Notes: generated by a model from the letters alone, not told the origin. A DNA stretch of 64,000 nucleotides from RBG-16-42-24 sp964396785 (GCA_964396785.1 CAYNFU010000002.1:3572-67571), one strand, 5' to 3'. Positions 18,374 through 28,006 are shown, numbered from the stretch's first letter. Numbers and translations: made by a program.

Positions 18374-20983
18374 TTAATATGTTCTCATCCCCGCAACCGT
18401 TGCCTGGGCGATTGCTGCGGCTTCTATAGGAGTGACTTGTTGAAGGGGGTCTTTGTCCAGAAGTTCCTGGGGTTTAGTCGTGACAAGGGCGTGTTCTTCT
18501 GGTGAGGCAACAACGCGGATGGGAGCATGGTGAGCTCCCGCAAAAAATATTCCCTCACCCACATTTGCTGCAAGAAGTAGCTGTTTTTCTCCTTCTGAAA
18601 GATAGAATAATTGGCCAATATTATCAATTGCCGCGGGAGATTGTTTAAGAAGAACCCTAAGGGCCGAATTGGTAACAATGGCTTTTCCTATATCTTGGGC
18701 CAAGAAATCTTCCACGTCCTGAGTGATTGTTGTCAGGCCCAAAAAGTATTTTCGGGCACGTTTAACCACCGACCAGAGAAACTGGGCAGAATCGGGGTAG
18801 CGCATCATGTGCCAAGCCTCATCAACTATCAAGACTCTTTTTTTGAGATCCCTTTTAACCCTTGTCCAAATAAAATCAAGAATAATAAACATGGCAATAG
18901 GCCGAAGACTCTCCTCAAGGTCTTTAACGGAAAACACCGTGAAGGGATTTTTAATATCGATGTTTGTTTGCTGGTCGAATATTCCCACAAAGCTCCCCTT
19001 TACGAACTTTTCAATCCGGGCGGCCAAATCCATCGCGTCGGGCGTTTCCATTCCTACCAGAGATTTGTATAAGTCTTCCATCAGGGGCGGTTCTTTCTTT
19101 TGGGTGACGGGATCTTGGGTAATTCCTTTTCCCCGATATGCCATAATTAAAGCCCGGTCCAAAAGCGCTTCTTGGGTTGGGGTAAGTGCCCCCATAATAA
19201 CCTTGCAAAGAGAGTGGAGGGACAGAATTTTTAGTCCCAGCGAATTTTCTCCTTCTTCATAAACGGCAGATAAGTCAAAAGGATTAATTTTTGAAGGGGA
19301 AGAAAAAGAAAATGATATAAATTCCCCGCCAACCGCCTCGGTCAGGGCTTTGTATTCCGATTCCGGGTCTATAACTATAATTTCTGCTCCCAACATTAGG
19401 GTTCTTAAGGCTTCGAGCTTAACAAAGTAACTTTTTCCCGCCCCGGAGGTTGCAAAAATGGTCATGTTCGAGTTTTCCAAGGAAAAGCGGTCAAAAATAA
19501 TAAAAGATTCGTTTTGTGAATTTATTCCATAAAGAATTCCCTTGTCGCTCGAAAGCTCTGCCGAGGTCAAAGGGAAGGTGGTTGCCAGCGAGGTTGTATC
19601 CATGTTTCTGGTTACGGTTAGTTTGTCTACTCCAAAAGGGCCCGCAGAGATAAAAGCGTCGGCACAATCGAGTGCCGGGGGAATGCCCTCGAGCTGAAGT
19701 GAACGCAGGGTTGATTTGATTTGGGAAGTTAGATGGTTCAACTCTTCCAAGTCCGAGGCGGGAACATTTATATAGAAAGAAAAGTCAAAAAAGCGCTCGA
19801 TTCCCTTAACCAGCTGTTCCTGTAAAGCAATAGCATCCTCAAGCTGCGCCTGAGTTGTGGGATTAACAATTTTGCCTCTTTCAATGTCCGTTTCCATCTC
19901 CGCTTCCATCTCGGCTATTTTGCGCCTAAGGTCATCAAGCACGCTCTTGCCCTCAACGGGATAAATATGAAAGGAGATGTCAAGTGAACTATCGAAATTA
20001 ATTATTTGCTCAAGCCAACCAGGAGAAGCATACCTTCTTCTTATGGCTGTATAAAGGGTGCGAATATAAACGCCATTTAATTTAATATAGTCAAAATCAA
20101 GTTCAATCGATTGTGGAGCGATTAGGTCAATCATCCCAACCTTTTTCTGGATTAAAGAGGTTGCTACTGAAAAAACCTTTGGCTTTTCACCCCATGGTCC
20201 GATTTGGCCCTGTGTTGGAATAGGCGCCGGGGCTTGCACATTAGTCTTTTTCGCGCCTATTTTAAGAAATTCTGGTAATCCTCCAGGTTCGGGCTGGGCA
20301 AATTCCTCTCTTTTTTTGGTGGCGGGCGGTGGGGGATTAAAAATATTATAGTAAAGCTCAACGAGCTCTTTGGTCGTGATCTGCCTTAATTTTAATCCCA
20401 GTCTCCCTCCTTGCCTGATTAGGTGATCTCGCCTGGGGTAAAGAATGTCTTTGGCCTTTTTTACTACATAACTTTTTGCAAATGGAAGTGGGCCAGAGGA
20501 TTTTGCGAGAGAACTAATTGACTTAGCAAGGCCCAACTCGAGCGGGCTAAAAGGGATGATTAAATAAAATTTCTTACCCAAAACGTTTTTCTTTTTTACG
20601 GCGTCAACTATAAAGAGCTTATACCCCTCCATAATTTTGGCCAGCTTTGGATCCATGTTTTGCCTCGCCGCTTGGGCAAGGTATTCCATGTAGTGGCTAA
20701 TATCCTTCCTTTGAGAACGTACCAGAATTTGTATTGGGAAAGAAAGAGAGTTAAGGAGTGCGGCATAGGCGGCAATTACCGCGTGCTGTTCCTTTTCAGA
20801 GAGGAGTCCAAAATTAAGAGAGCTTGACTCCAGGACAAGAGCGGCCCCGCCGTCTTTATAGAGGACAAGGTCCCCGTCAATGTCTGCAATAGGTAATAAG
20901 TCCTGCGATGAGGCAAGTATTGGGGTATCGGGGACCTTAAAAGGGTTAGGGATTGGTAAGGATGGGAAAGGTAATTTGGCCAT
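18374..20983 (-). CDS. VirB4/TraC-like T4SS ATPase
   Basis: 869 residues. Powers assembly or substrate transfer of type IV secretion systems from the cytoplasmic membrane face. The N-terminal VirB4 region contains EKEQHAVIAAYAALLNSL. The ATPase domain has Walker A FATSGAGKSYFVKL near residue 512, Walker B RVLIVDEAWHMM near 722 and the downstream GLTTITQDVEDFL segment typical of the family. It lies in a tight minus-strand unit between the PrgI-like gene (4-nt gap) and the M23 gene (3-nt gap). Confidence 0.93.
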   Translation of the reverse strand: MAKLPFPSLPIPNPFKVPDTPILASSQDLLPIADIDGDLVLYKDGGAALVLESSSLNFGLLSEKEQHAVIAAYAALLNSLSFPIQILVRSQRKDISHYMEYLAQAARQNMDPKLAKIMEGYKLFIVDAVKKKNVLGKKFYLIIPFSPLELGLAKSISSLAKSSGPLPFAKSYVVKKAKDILYPRRDHLIRQGGRLGLKLRQITTKELVELYYNIFNPPPPATKKREEFAQPEPGGLPEFLKIGAKKTNVQAPAPIPTQGQIGPWGEKPKVFSVATSLIQKKVGMIDLIAPQSIELDFDYIKLNGVYIRTLYTAIRRRYASPGWLEQIINFDSSLDISFHIYPVEGKSVLDDLRRKIAEMEAEMETDIERGKIVNPTTQAQLEDAIALQEQLVKGIERFFDFSFYINVPASDLEELNHLTSQIKSTLRSLQLEGIPPALDCADAFISAGPFGVDKLTVTRNMDTTSLATTFPLTSAELSSDKGILYGINSQNESFIIFDRFSLENSNMTIFATSGAGKSYFVKLEALRTLMLGAEIIVIDPESEYKALTEAVGGEFISFSFSSPSKINPFDLSAVYEEGENSLGLKILSLHSLCKVIMGALTPTQEALLDRALIMAYRGKGITQDPVTQKKEPPLMEDLYKSLVGMETPDAMDLAARIEKFVKGSFVGIFDQQTNIDIKNPFTVFSVKDLEESLRPIAMFIILDFIWTRVKRDLKKRVLIVDEAWHMMRYPDSAQFLWSVVKRARKYFLGLTTITQDVEDFLAQDIGKAIVTNSALRVLLKQSPAAIDNIGQLFYLSEGEKQLLLAANVGEGIFFAGAHHAPIRVVASPEEHALVTTKPQELLDKDPLQQVTPIEAAAIAQATVAGMRTY

Positions 20984-20987
20984 AAAT

Positions 20988-22103
20988 TTAGCTTGTTACG
21001 GGCTTTGCTTTAATTGCCATTGGCGGAATAATGTTCCCCAGGGCGTCAAAACTTAAGGGTTCAAAAATGAGTCCATTTTTTTCGATTTCAATTGTATAGC
21101 GGCCTGTTGTAAGGGGAGTGACAATCATGAAGTGTCCCAGTTTGTTGCTTTTTAAGGCGCGAACCGGTCGCCCGGCAGAGTCTTTAATTTCTAGAATTGC
21201 CCCCTCCACTATTTTTTTGTTTGAATCCATTACCTGACCGACTATTACATTGGGAAGACTGGGGGGGAAAGGTGGGGCTGCGTCAGCGCTAAACTGGGCA
21301 AATTCTTCGGTGAGCTTCCGTGCCGGAGTAAGCGTGGGTGCAACAGAAACGATAACCGGTTGAGGTGCCGGTTCTTCTACCTCTTCCTCTTTTTCTTCGT
21401 GTAAGGGCTTAATTTTAATAGGTTTTGAAGGCTCTACTCTTAATTTTTCTTGCCCTTCCTTCTCCTCCCAGGGTTCGGGTTGTTTAGCGTGGGGCAGAGT
21501 TGGAGCTAGGCTAAAAAGGCCCGTGATTTTACTTAAGAAATCCTTTTCGGCCTCCTCGAGATTAGGGAATATTGTAAGTCCAGGTTCTAACTCCTGTGGT
21601 TGCGGTGGTGCTTTGGGTTTAATTGAAACCGGTTCGCTGGGAACAACACCTTGGGGCCCAGTAGTTTGGGAAGGAGGTCCCCCTTTGGGTGGAGTAAGTG
21701 GCTGGGGTGGCGTTATTTCTATCGCAAGTTCTGGGTACCCCGGCGGTGGAGGGGGTGTGATAGCTGGCGTCGGGAGAGTTGTCGCCTGGTCTTGAAAGAA
21801 AATAGTTTCGGCGGGTAACTTCTTCCAATAAAAAAGAGTTGGAGAATAAATTGATTTTAGGAAGGCAAAAATCCATTTTTCAAGAGGTCTTTCTTGAAAG
21901 GGCAAGAAAGCAAGGGCAGCGCCTGTTAAAATCGAAATAATTACCAAAGGCCATTTAATAATTCCAATTATTGGCGTTGAATAGAAGACTAAAGCAATTA
22001 GCACGCCTCCCCCTACCTGGAGAAATTGTTTTAGGGTCATGTCCCCCACCAACCGGAATTGGTAAGAAGAAATTTGTTGGGGTATAGGGTGCTGTTCTTC
22101 CAT
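20988..22103 (-). CDS. PrgI/VirB3-like T4SS protein with C-terminal carboxypeptidase-regulatory-like domain
   Basis: 371 residues. The N-terminal about 100 residues match the PrgI family: PQQISSYQFRLVGDMTLKQF, two transmembrane helices (near 27-43 and 48-66), then PFQERPLEKWIFAFLKSIYS. A long proline-rich linker (about 113-270) leads to a C-terminal beta domain, NVIVGQVMDSNKKIVEGAIL followed by GRPVRALKSNKLGHF, like CarboxypepD_reg. PrgI normally stops after the helices, so this is a fusion. It is the first gene of the unit with virB4 and the M23 peptidase. Confidence 0.85.
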   Translation of the reverse strand: MEEQHPIPQQISSYQFRLVGDMTLKQFLQVGGGVLIALVFYSTPIIGIIKWPLVIISILTGAALAFLPFQERPLEKWIFAFLKSIYSPTLFYWKKLPAETIFFQDQATTLPTPAITPPPPPGYPELAIEITPPQPLTPPKGGPPSQTTGPQGVVPSEPVSIKPKAPPQPQELEPGLTIFPNLEEAEKDFLSKITGLFSLAPTLPHAKQPEPWEEKEGQEKLRVEPSKPIKIKPLHEEKEEEVEEPAPQPVIVSVAPTLTPARKLTEEFAQFSADAAPPFPPSLPNVIVGQVMDSNKKIVEGAILEIKDSAGRPVRALKSNKLGHFMIVTPLTTGRYTIEIEKNGLIFEPLSFDALGNIIPPMAIKAKPVTS

Positions 22104-22185
22104 GGACAGAATTTTTTTCGCCTAATCCTAGAGTACTGCGTGAACAATCCAATTCAAGGGGAACCATTTTTCACAAAAGTACTTC

Positions 22186-22214
22186 TTGATATCTAAGGGG
22201 TGTATTAATATACT
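22186..22214 (+). promoter_or_regulatory. promoter with -35 TTGATA and -10 TATACT, 17-bp spacing
   Basis: TTGATA (22186-22191), a 17-bp spacer and TATACT (22209-22214) form a near-consensus sigma-70 promoter. The predicted start is near 22221, exactly where the structured leader begins. Unlike most promoters in the window it leaves a long 5' UTR (about 96 nt). Confidence 0.75.
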
Positions 22215-22220
22215 CTTTTT

Positions 22221-22316
22221 TAAAGGTTGTGTTTAAGGAATCCGGCGAATTTCCGGAGCTGTGCCGCAACTGTTAAAGCCAGAAAACTAACAACTTCGTA
22301 TCCCGAGCAGGAAAAT
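22221..22316 (+). ncRNA. cobalamin-riboswitch-like RNA leader
   Basis: The leader contains, in order, TTTAAGGAATCCGG, a P3-like hairpin (TCCGG/CCGGA), GAGCTG, GCCGCAACTGTTAA and GAGCAGGA. These match the conserved boxes of cobalamin riboswitches (GGGAA-xxxGG...CCxxx-RCUG, CCCGCAACUGUxA, AGxCAGGA). A closing stem AGGTTGT (22224-22230) with ACAACTT (22290-22296) is possible. The large peripheral arms are missing, as in the compact Cbl-II type. The final CAGGA is also the Shine-Dalgarno of the ATG at 22317, so translational control is suggested. The ligand is an inference. Confidence 0.62.
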
Positions 22317-23216
22317 ATGTCATACGCAGAAAATCTCCGTACAGTAGAAGAATTCACCGAAAAAGGCTGGCGAGAAACGCCACACTCAAGGCGCGTAGAG
22401 GAAATAATCTCCGTGTATAACGAGACCAGTCGGCTTACAGACAGATACACTTATTTTTACGACCAAAAAGGATTTTACATGTGGGCAAAAGATAAGGCCG
22501 ATGACGCCCCAAAAAAAATTTACGTCAAAGACATTATAGACAGGCGGTCATATCCGTCTTCGGCAGAGGGAGAAGTCTTTGATAAACTTGAAGACTGGTT
22601 TCCCAAAAATACAGAAGGCCAGGCTATATGGGCAAGCCTGCCTTACCCCGGAAGGGATCCCGACCCTAAGGTTATTTTCCATCAAATAGCCTACACCGCC
22701 GGGGATATGCAAAAGGTTTTGAAAAATTCAGCAGTCGGATTTAAAGCTACTAATGAAGCGGTTCTTGACATTCTTCACGAGTTTTTCCCGGAAACAATAG
22801 ATTTTACCAACCCAGAAGCATTTAGGCCTCACCTGATAGCCGTTGATGGCAACTTCGACCTTTCGGGACTATTAACCAGGATTAAGGAAATTGACCCCGA
22901 AGCACTAGTGGCGAATGGCAAATTTGAAGAAAAACAACTTAATGAAAGAGCGGCCTATATCTCAAACCTTATCGGATCAGGGGCAGCGGCCAGATTCGTA
23001 GCCGTTGAAGCGCGAAGATTGGGCCTTGTCGGCCAACACCCGATAAGCTGTCTCAAAGGACTAAGCTTCTCCGAGCTGATAGCGGGTAGTCAATCAATAC
23101 AGGACCAATATGGATCGTTGGAATTCAAGTGTCCCACTTGTAGTGCAACAAATAGAAGGCAATCAGGAGTGCTTATCTCCAACTGTCAGCACTGTGGGGC
23201 AAATGTCAGATGCTGA
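22317..23216 (+). CDS. hypothetical protein with C-terminal zinc ribbon, behind a riboswitch-like leader
   Basis: 299 residues from ATG 22317, which follows CAGGAAAAT; the frame could open earlier at TTG 22227 but that lies inside the RNA leader. Mixed alpha-helical protein, no membrane segment. The C-terminus has a four-cysteine ribbon (FKCPTCSATNRR then NCQHCGANVRC). I do not recognise the family. It stands alone on the plus strand between minus-strand T4SS units, 54 bp upstream of the 986-residue gene. Confidence 0.78.
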   Translation: MSYAENLRTVEEFTEKGWRETPHSRRVEEIISVYNETSRLTDRYTYFYDQKGFYMWAKDKADDAPKKIYVKDIIDRRSYPSSAEGEVFDKLEDWFPKNTEGQAIWASLPYPGRDPDPKVIFHQIAYTAGDMQKVLKNSAVGFKATNEAVLDILHEFFPETIDFTNPEAFRPHLIAVDGNFDLSGLLTRIKEIDPEALVANGKFEEKQLNERAAYISNLIGSGAAARFVAVEARRLGLVGQHPISCLKGLSFSELIAGSQSIQDQYGSLEFKCPTCSATNRRQSGVLISNCQHCGANVRC

Positions 23217-23255
23217 TTGTTAAAAGACCTCAAAATGGCAAAAAGGCCGTATCAG

Positions 23256-23264
23256 TGCTAAAAT
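23256..23264 (+). promoter_or_regulatory. extended -10 (TGCTAAAAT) of the 986-aa gene
   Basis: TG-C-TAAAAT ends 6 nt before ATG 23271, which predicts a leaderless mRNA separate from, or additional to, read-through from the riboswitch-controlled gene. Confidence 0.55.
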
Positions 23265-23270
23265 GTAGGC

Positions 23271-26231
23271 ATGTCAGAAGGCGAAAAACCCAGAATTATT
23301 ATTGCGGGGAAAGATGCCCCAATTGATGATATTAGGCGAAGAGCTGAGGCAACCCGCGTCAGTCCCTTTGAGACCTTACCCCAACCGATTACTGGACCGG
23401 AGGGAGAAGATTGGGCTCCATGGATTGTTAAGAGTCGAAAAGAGGTTGAAGATATTAAAAATGACGTACTTCAAGTAGAGATTCGACGTCTTGCAAGAAG
23501 ACCCGATGTTATGGTAACACAAGATACCCTAACAGGGTCGTATGACAACATTGATCGCCTTGTAAGAGAAAAAGAAATAACCCAAGAAGAAGCCGACCCT
23601 TGGCAGCTTCGAATAGTCACGCGATATATAGAGCTACTTGGGAAGGATAAAAAAGGATCAACAATAGATAAAATATTAGAGGCGTTACCTCCATCTGTTG
23701 CTGCAGGAGCTGTCCATTTTGCTGACGAACTTGCAGAGAGGTTTCCAGGTGCAGTTTCGGATTTTATAAAAAAAAGAGGTAAAAGGTCAGAGGAAGGTAA
23801 AGCCCCGAGCGAGAAAAAGGAAGGCGTTGGCGGGAAAGATGAGGGTGGAGGGCCTCCAGAAAGACCGCCAGATGGACCGCCAAAAGAAAAAGACGATTTA
23901 CCTGACGATTTTTTGAAACTTAATAAATTGATTCTAAGCGATAAAACCCCAGAGGATAAGAGAAAGAGAGCTATGGAAAAACGGGACAAGATGTGGGAAG
24001 AGTTTACCAAGGATAACCCGGGATTTGTCAAGGACGTTACCCAAACTCTCTTAAACAAAATTAGGGATAGTAATTGGAATCATGTTAAGGATGATGTTCG
24101 CAACCTAGCCATTGATATCGAGAATGAAGCAAGAATGCTGGGCATCCTAACCCCTGAGACTGAGGGAATGCTTCGAGCCGCCATTGCCGGTGAAGCTTTG
24201 AGAATTTCCGTAATAGGCTTCGATAAAAGACCATCTAAAGGTACTCCGCAGGATGCAAGCTGGTTAGCTAGTCAAGGACAGTCGGAAGATGGACTAAAAT
24301 TAGATGAGAAACGTGTAGAGAGGGAAGCATTTTTCCCATTGGGAATAGAGCCCCACGATTTTGTCGGGGCGTCAGCCCCTAAAGAATTCGAGCCCCCCAC
24401 GCCCGAAGAACTTGCTAAATTACTAACTGAGAAACTGGCCAAACAAGCACAGGGCGAGGAGATGACGGACCAAGAGAAAAGAGAGTATATGCGTAGATAT
24501 GCCGCAAGTCCACCGCCCAATGAAGTGGTAGCAATCTTTCAGCAAGGTAGACTAAAAATTTTTAAAGACTCTTGGGAGGAGTCGGTGAGATTTTTGGATA
24601 TTACCAATAAGGAACAAAGGAATTTATGGGCCCTACTTAACATGGAGGCTTTCAACCACGGTATCATCGCAAACCCCCATGCTAGATGGAAAGGCGTCAT
24701 TGATTTTTGGATGACTGACTTAAGAGACGCTACAAGGCTCTTACCTGGGGATCAACTGGAGGGGAATCGGGAAGGGATAGCCGATACAGAAAGACTAATT
24801 AAGGCTATGATGGCAGTTTCTGCTTCTGCCAGGGTAATGGAGATAACCAGCGGAAGTACTGGTAAATACGCGACATATATGGCGCCTGGGGATAGGGAGG
24901 GCCCCGACCTAGACAAAGCAGACGAATGGTCAGAATTTTTACTTCATGACGACGCAGAAAAACTGGCTAGAGTTATCAGTAATCCTCTAGTTCGATATTT
25001 CTATACAAGGTTACTATCAGATGCTGGATATGAAGACCTAACAGCTTTGGCAGGCAAAGATAATCTAACTTATAAGGACATTCTTGCAGTTGAAAAATTC
25101 AGTAAAGATAAAGCAAGGGGTGTGGGCGAACCTGAAGCTAAAAAGAAGGGGAAATTAATTGAGTTTTTGAGAAAGAGAGGGCTCAAGGTCGATAAAAAAG
25201 TCTTCGAATACAGGGGGGGATTTAACGGCTACATCGAGTATCTTCTGACAGAGGATGAAGAGGTTCGAAGATTTGTCAAGGAGCACACTGGTGGAGATGA
25301 GGTAGTAGCTTGGTCGGCCGCTAAACTTGCCTGTGATGCCTTTTTGGTAGATAAATACACCCAATGGGAATTCGATATGACCGAGACCCAAGCCAAAACT
25401 CAAAATCCTGAAAAATGGGATAGCACATTTCATAAAACAGACATTGATTACGGTCAGCTTTTGCCTTCTCCCGGCTGGGGTGGAAATCCTCTTACGGCTA
25501 TGATACAGCCGATGTTTTTACCGAGACACATAAAAAGGGTTTGGACCGGGAGGGATAGAGCTATTTTAGATCTCGCAGACCAAGCATTCCATCCTCCTGA
25601 AATGGAAGCAGTTTCTAAGCTTAGGCCTAAGGTTCTAGTACCTTCAATGGTTGTCCACCTCAAGGATTATGTGCGATACAACGATGCCCTATGGATATTT
25701 CTAGGTGGATCAAGAGGGCAAAAAATACCCCAGTGGACGAGTAGGGTGATGCAAGAGGATTTGCCTCAAATAGTTGACCTTCTCGATCAGGCGTATGGTA
25801 TTAAAAAACCAAATGATGAGCCAAACTCAGTAGCTTTTAAAGCAGTAACGGCTATTATGATGGCTAGAATTATTCAATGTAAGACCCTGGCCGCAGCTGT
25901 AGAATCAAGTAGGCCCGGAGGTAGCGATTACTCGAAAATCATTTTTGACCCAGAAAATAGAGACAGGCCGTTTTTGGAAGTAATGCAATTTTTATGGGGC
26001 CCGGATTTAGATGCAAAAAGAGGATTTTTAGCATCAATGGCTGGAGGAAGAACAAGATTTATTTTTGAAGGCAGTGAGTTAGCTGAATTTGCATTGCAAG
26101 ATACTCACAATCTCTTAGTCACTAATGATCAGGATCCTAAAGGTAGAGGTGTGGCACAAACTGTAAATACAATTGGATTTGTACTGGATGTAGCTAAGGC
26201 GTTTGGGGGGGATAAGGGTAGTAGAAGATAG
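23271..26231 (+). CDS. large hypothetical cytoplasmic protein in the T4SS locus
   Basis: 986 residues, no signal peptide or membrane segment. Residues about 165-215 form a charged Gly/Pro/Glu/Lys-rich linker (GGPPERPPDGPPKEKDDL) between an N-terminal helical domain and a large helical remainder. No catalytic motif that I can name. It ends 4 bp before the convergent VirB6-like gene. Its size and placement fit a cytoplasmic T4SS partner or secreted effector, but this is only inference from context. Confidence 0.8.
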   Translation: MSEGEKPRIIIAGKDAPIDDIRRRAEATRVSPFETLPQPITGPEGEDWAPWIVKSRKEVEDIKNDVLQVEIRRLARRPDVMVTQDTLTGSYDNIDRLVREKEITQEEADPWQLRIVTRYIELLGKDKKGSTIDKILEALPPSVAAGAVHFADELAERFPGAVSDFIKKRGKRSEEGKAPSEKKEGVGGKDEGGGPPERPPDGPPKEKDDLPDDFLKLNKLILSDKTPEDKRKRAMEKRDKMWEEFTKDNPGFVKDVTQTLLNKIRDSNWNHVKDDVRNLAIDIENEARMLGILTPETEGMLRAAIAGEALRISVIGFDKRPSKGTPQDASWLASQGQSEDGLKLDEKRVEREAFFPLGIEPHDFVGASAPKEFEPPTPEELAKLLTEKLAKQAQGEEMTDQEKREYMRRYAASPPPNEVVAIFQQGRLKIFKDSWEESVRFLDITNKEQRNLWALLNMEAFNHGIIANPHARWKGVIDFWMTDLRDATRLLPGDQLEGNREGIADTERLIKAMMAVSASARVMEITSGSTGKYATYMAPGDREGPDLDKADEWSEFLLHDDAEKLARVISNPLVRYFYTRLLSDAGYEDLTALAGKDNLTYKDILAVEKFSKDKARGVGEPEAKKKGKLIEFLRKRGLKVDKKVFEYRGGFNGYIEYLLTEDEEVRRFVKEHTGGDEVVAWSAAKLACDAFLVDKYTQWEFDMTETQAKTQNPEKWDSTFHKTDIDYGQLLPSPGWGGNPLTAMIQPMFLPRHIKRVWTGRDRAILDLADQAFHPPEMEAVSKLRPKVLVPSMVVHLKDYVRYNDALWIFLGGSRGQKIPQWTSRVMQEDLPQIVDLLDQAYGIKKPNDEPNSVAFKAVTAIMMARIIQCKTLAAAVESSRPGGSDYSKIIFDPENRDRPFLEVMQFLWGPDLDAKRGFLASMAGGRTRFIFEGSELAEFALQDTHNLLVTNDQDPKGRGVAQTVNTIGFVLDVAKAFGGDKGSRR

Positions 26232-26235
26232 AAGC

Positions 26236-27903
26236 TTAAAGTCTTTCTAGTCCCCCACTCCCCGTTGCTCCGCCCGCCGTTTTAGGGACAGGAGCCCTTC
26301 CAGCCTGAGGACTTGGTTGCAGTTTTGTACCAAATCTTTTTGTATACGCTTCCCCGATTGTTGTCGCAGTACGAGCACCACCAGGAATCGCCCCGATGGG
26401 TGCGAAGGCTTCTCCTATGGCCGATCCATATGCAAACGGTCTGCCGGAAACGAGCCCCTGAATCATGTCTGCTGCTTTGGGGACGAGTGTGAATAAAATA
26501 AAACTTACTCCAAGAAAAAGAAATGCAACGGCAGCATCTCCGGATCCACCAAGATTCAGAAGAGGGGGCCAGCCGGCCGAGCCGACACCACCCAAGAGGT
26601 AGCCAATACCCGAAGCGACTGTACCGCCGATTAGTCTTACTATGACATCAGGGATACTCCCAGAGAAAACGGCATTGGAGATAGAAAGAAGGGCTTGGGA
26701 GACGAAGATAAAAGCTAGTAGAAATAACATTCCGACAACGACAAAGACAGCTAAATTCGCCACAAAACTTCTAACCCACCGGCCGAATCCAAGGCTAGGC
26801 ACGAGGACACCTATTAGTATTTGAAAAGGCGCAAATATTGTTAGTAAAACCACCCCCGCATAGGCCTTAAATAGCATAAAAAGGGTCTTGAAAAACATCC
26901 AGACGAGGATAATAAACACAATTAAAAACAGAATAAAAAAGATAGCCATTGATAGCGGAGCAACAGAAAGTGCCAAGATACCCACGAGTAGGGCCGCTAT
27001 AGTAGAACCTATGAGGCTTACAGAGAAAGCCATAACCAGAATTGCCGCTATGGAAAAAACTAATAAATAAGCTATAAAAAGTCCAACTACTCCCAGCTGG
27101 AAATTCAATGACCAAGGCTGTCCCAAAGTCAGCATGTTAAAAATTGCAGGAGAATCGGGCCTTAAGCCTACGGGGAAGAAATTTGTAGCCAGGACGCTAA
27201 TTAAACCAATGACCACGTACATTAAGTCGATAATAAATCCGGCTATCGCGTAGGAAAAAGTCACAAGTACGACGGCAATTAAAATTTTGGGAAGGGCAGA
27301 CTGGGCGGTTATTACAACCTGGGGAGAAATTTTTACTCTAAACATGATCATGAATGCCAGAATCAAAGCAACGAGGACAAAGAGTGCATAAGAAACGTCT
27401 CTTGAAGCCCGCCACATATGCTGTATAGGAAGAAGCGCTCCTGTAAACCCGAATCCTTCTTGCGCTTCTGCCTGGGGTATTAAGTGAAACTTTCTTACTA
27501 CCCCTTTCACATAAGTAACTCCCGACAATTCTCTATCCTTGAACATCAATTTTAATAAACTTTCTTGTTTGGGTTTCGGGAGAGAGGCCAGGTCGGAAGG
27601 CGTGCCTGCGTCTGAAAGGATCTGACTAAGACAAGTTGCAGCGCTAAGGCTTAGAGCGCAAGTTGTAATTTCAGGCCCCAAAATTCTGGTAAAGGGCCAG
27701 GTCAAAATCGAATAGATTACCCATTCTACTTGAGCGGCTGTATAGCGCTCCCCAAATATTTCACTTGGCGGGGCGTCATATACCTTGGAATACCATTCAA
27801 ACGGTCCCTGGCTATACCAGGTTTGGGCCGACGCTCCTTTAGGGAATATTGAAGTAAGAAGGAAAATTGATAATAAAAAGGCAGCGAGCAGTTTTTTAAA
27901 CAC
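26236..27903 (-). CDS. VirB6/TrbL-like polytopic T4SS membrane protein
   Basis: 555 residues. A signal peptide (LLAAFLLSIFLLTSIFPKGASAQ is interrupted here only for length: it spans about residues 4-27) precedes an extracytoplasmic segment of about 130 residues. Seven or more transmembrane helices follow from residue about 165 (YALFVLVALILAFMIMF, later SLIGSTIAALLVGILALSVA). The C-terminal tail is Gly/Ala/Pro-rich. This plan, a signal peptide, a loop and a helix-rich core in a T4SS cluster, is typical of VirB6-like channel proteins. It is downstream of the lytic-transglycosylase-like gene on the same strand, with a 103-bp AT-rich spacer in between. Confidence 0.75.
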   Translation of the reverse strand: MFKKLLAAFLLSIFLLTSIFPKGASAQTWYSQGPFEWYSKVYDAPPSEIFGERYTAAQVEWVIYSILTWPFTRILGPEITTCALSLSAATCLSQILSDAGTPSDLASLPKPKQESLLKLMFKDRELSGVTYVKGVVRKFHLIPQAEAQEGFGFTGALLPIQHMWRASRDVSYALFVLVALILAFMIMFRVKISPQVVITAQSALPKILIAVVLVTFSYAIAGFIIDLMYVVIGLISVLATNFFPVGLRPDSPAIFNMLTLGQPWSLNFQLGVVGLFIAYLLVFSIAAILVMAFSVSLIGSTIAALLVGILALSVAPLSMAIFFILFLIVFIILVWMFFKTLFMLFKAYAGVVLLTIFAPFQILIGVLVPSLGFGRWVRSFVANLAVFVVVGMLFLLAFIFVSQALLSISNAVFSGSIPDVIVRLIGGTVASGIGYLLGGVGSAGWPPLLNLGGSGDAAVAFLFLGVSFILFTLVPKAADMIQGLVSGRPFAYGSAIGEAFAPIGAIPGGARTATTIGEAYTKRFGTKLQPSPQAGRAPVPKTAGGATGSGGLERL

Positions 27904-28006
27904 TTAAGTAATTTTTTTCTAAATATTGATTTTATATTTACGAAACTAATATTTAGACAAGACCATTATATAGATAATTTAGGACAAAAAGAAAGGCGAT
28001 TTATAC

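Noticed and set aside
22227..22316. TTG 22227 as the start of the zinc-ribbon gene
   Set aside because: The stretch is the structured RNA leader, and ATG 22317 has a Shine-Dalgarno.
23471..24058. 195-codon minus-strand frame
   Set aside because: Fully antisense to the 986-residue gene, with Ser/Pro-rich low-complexity translation typical of a shadow frame.
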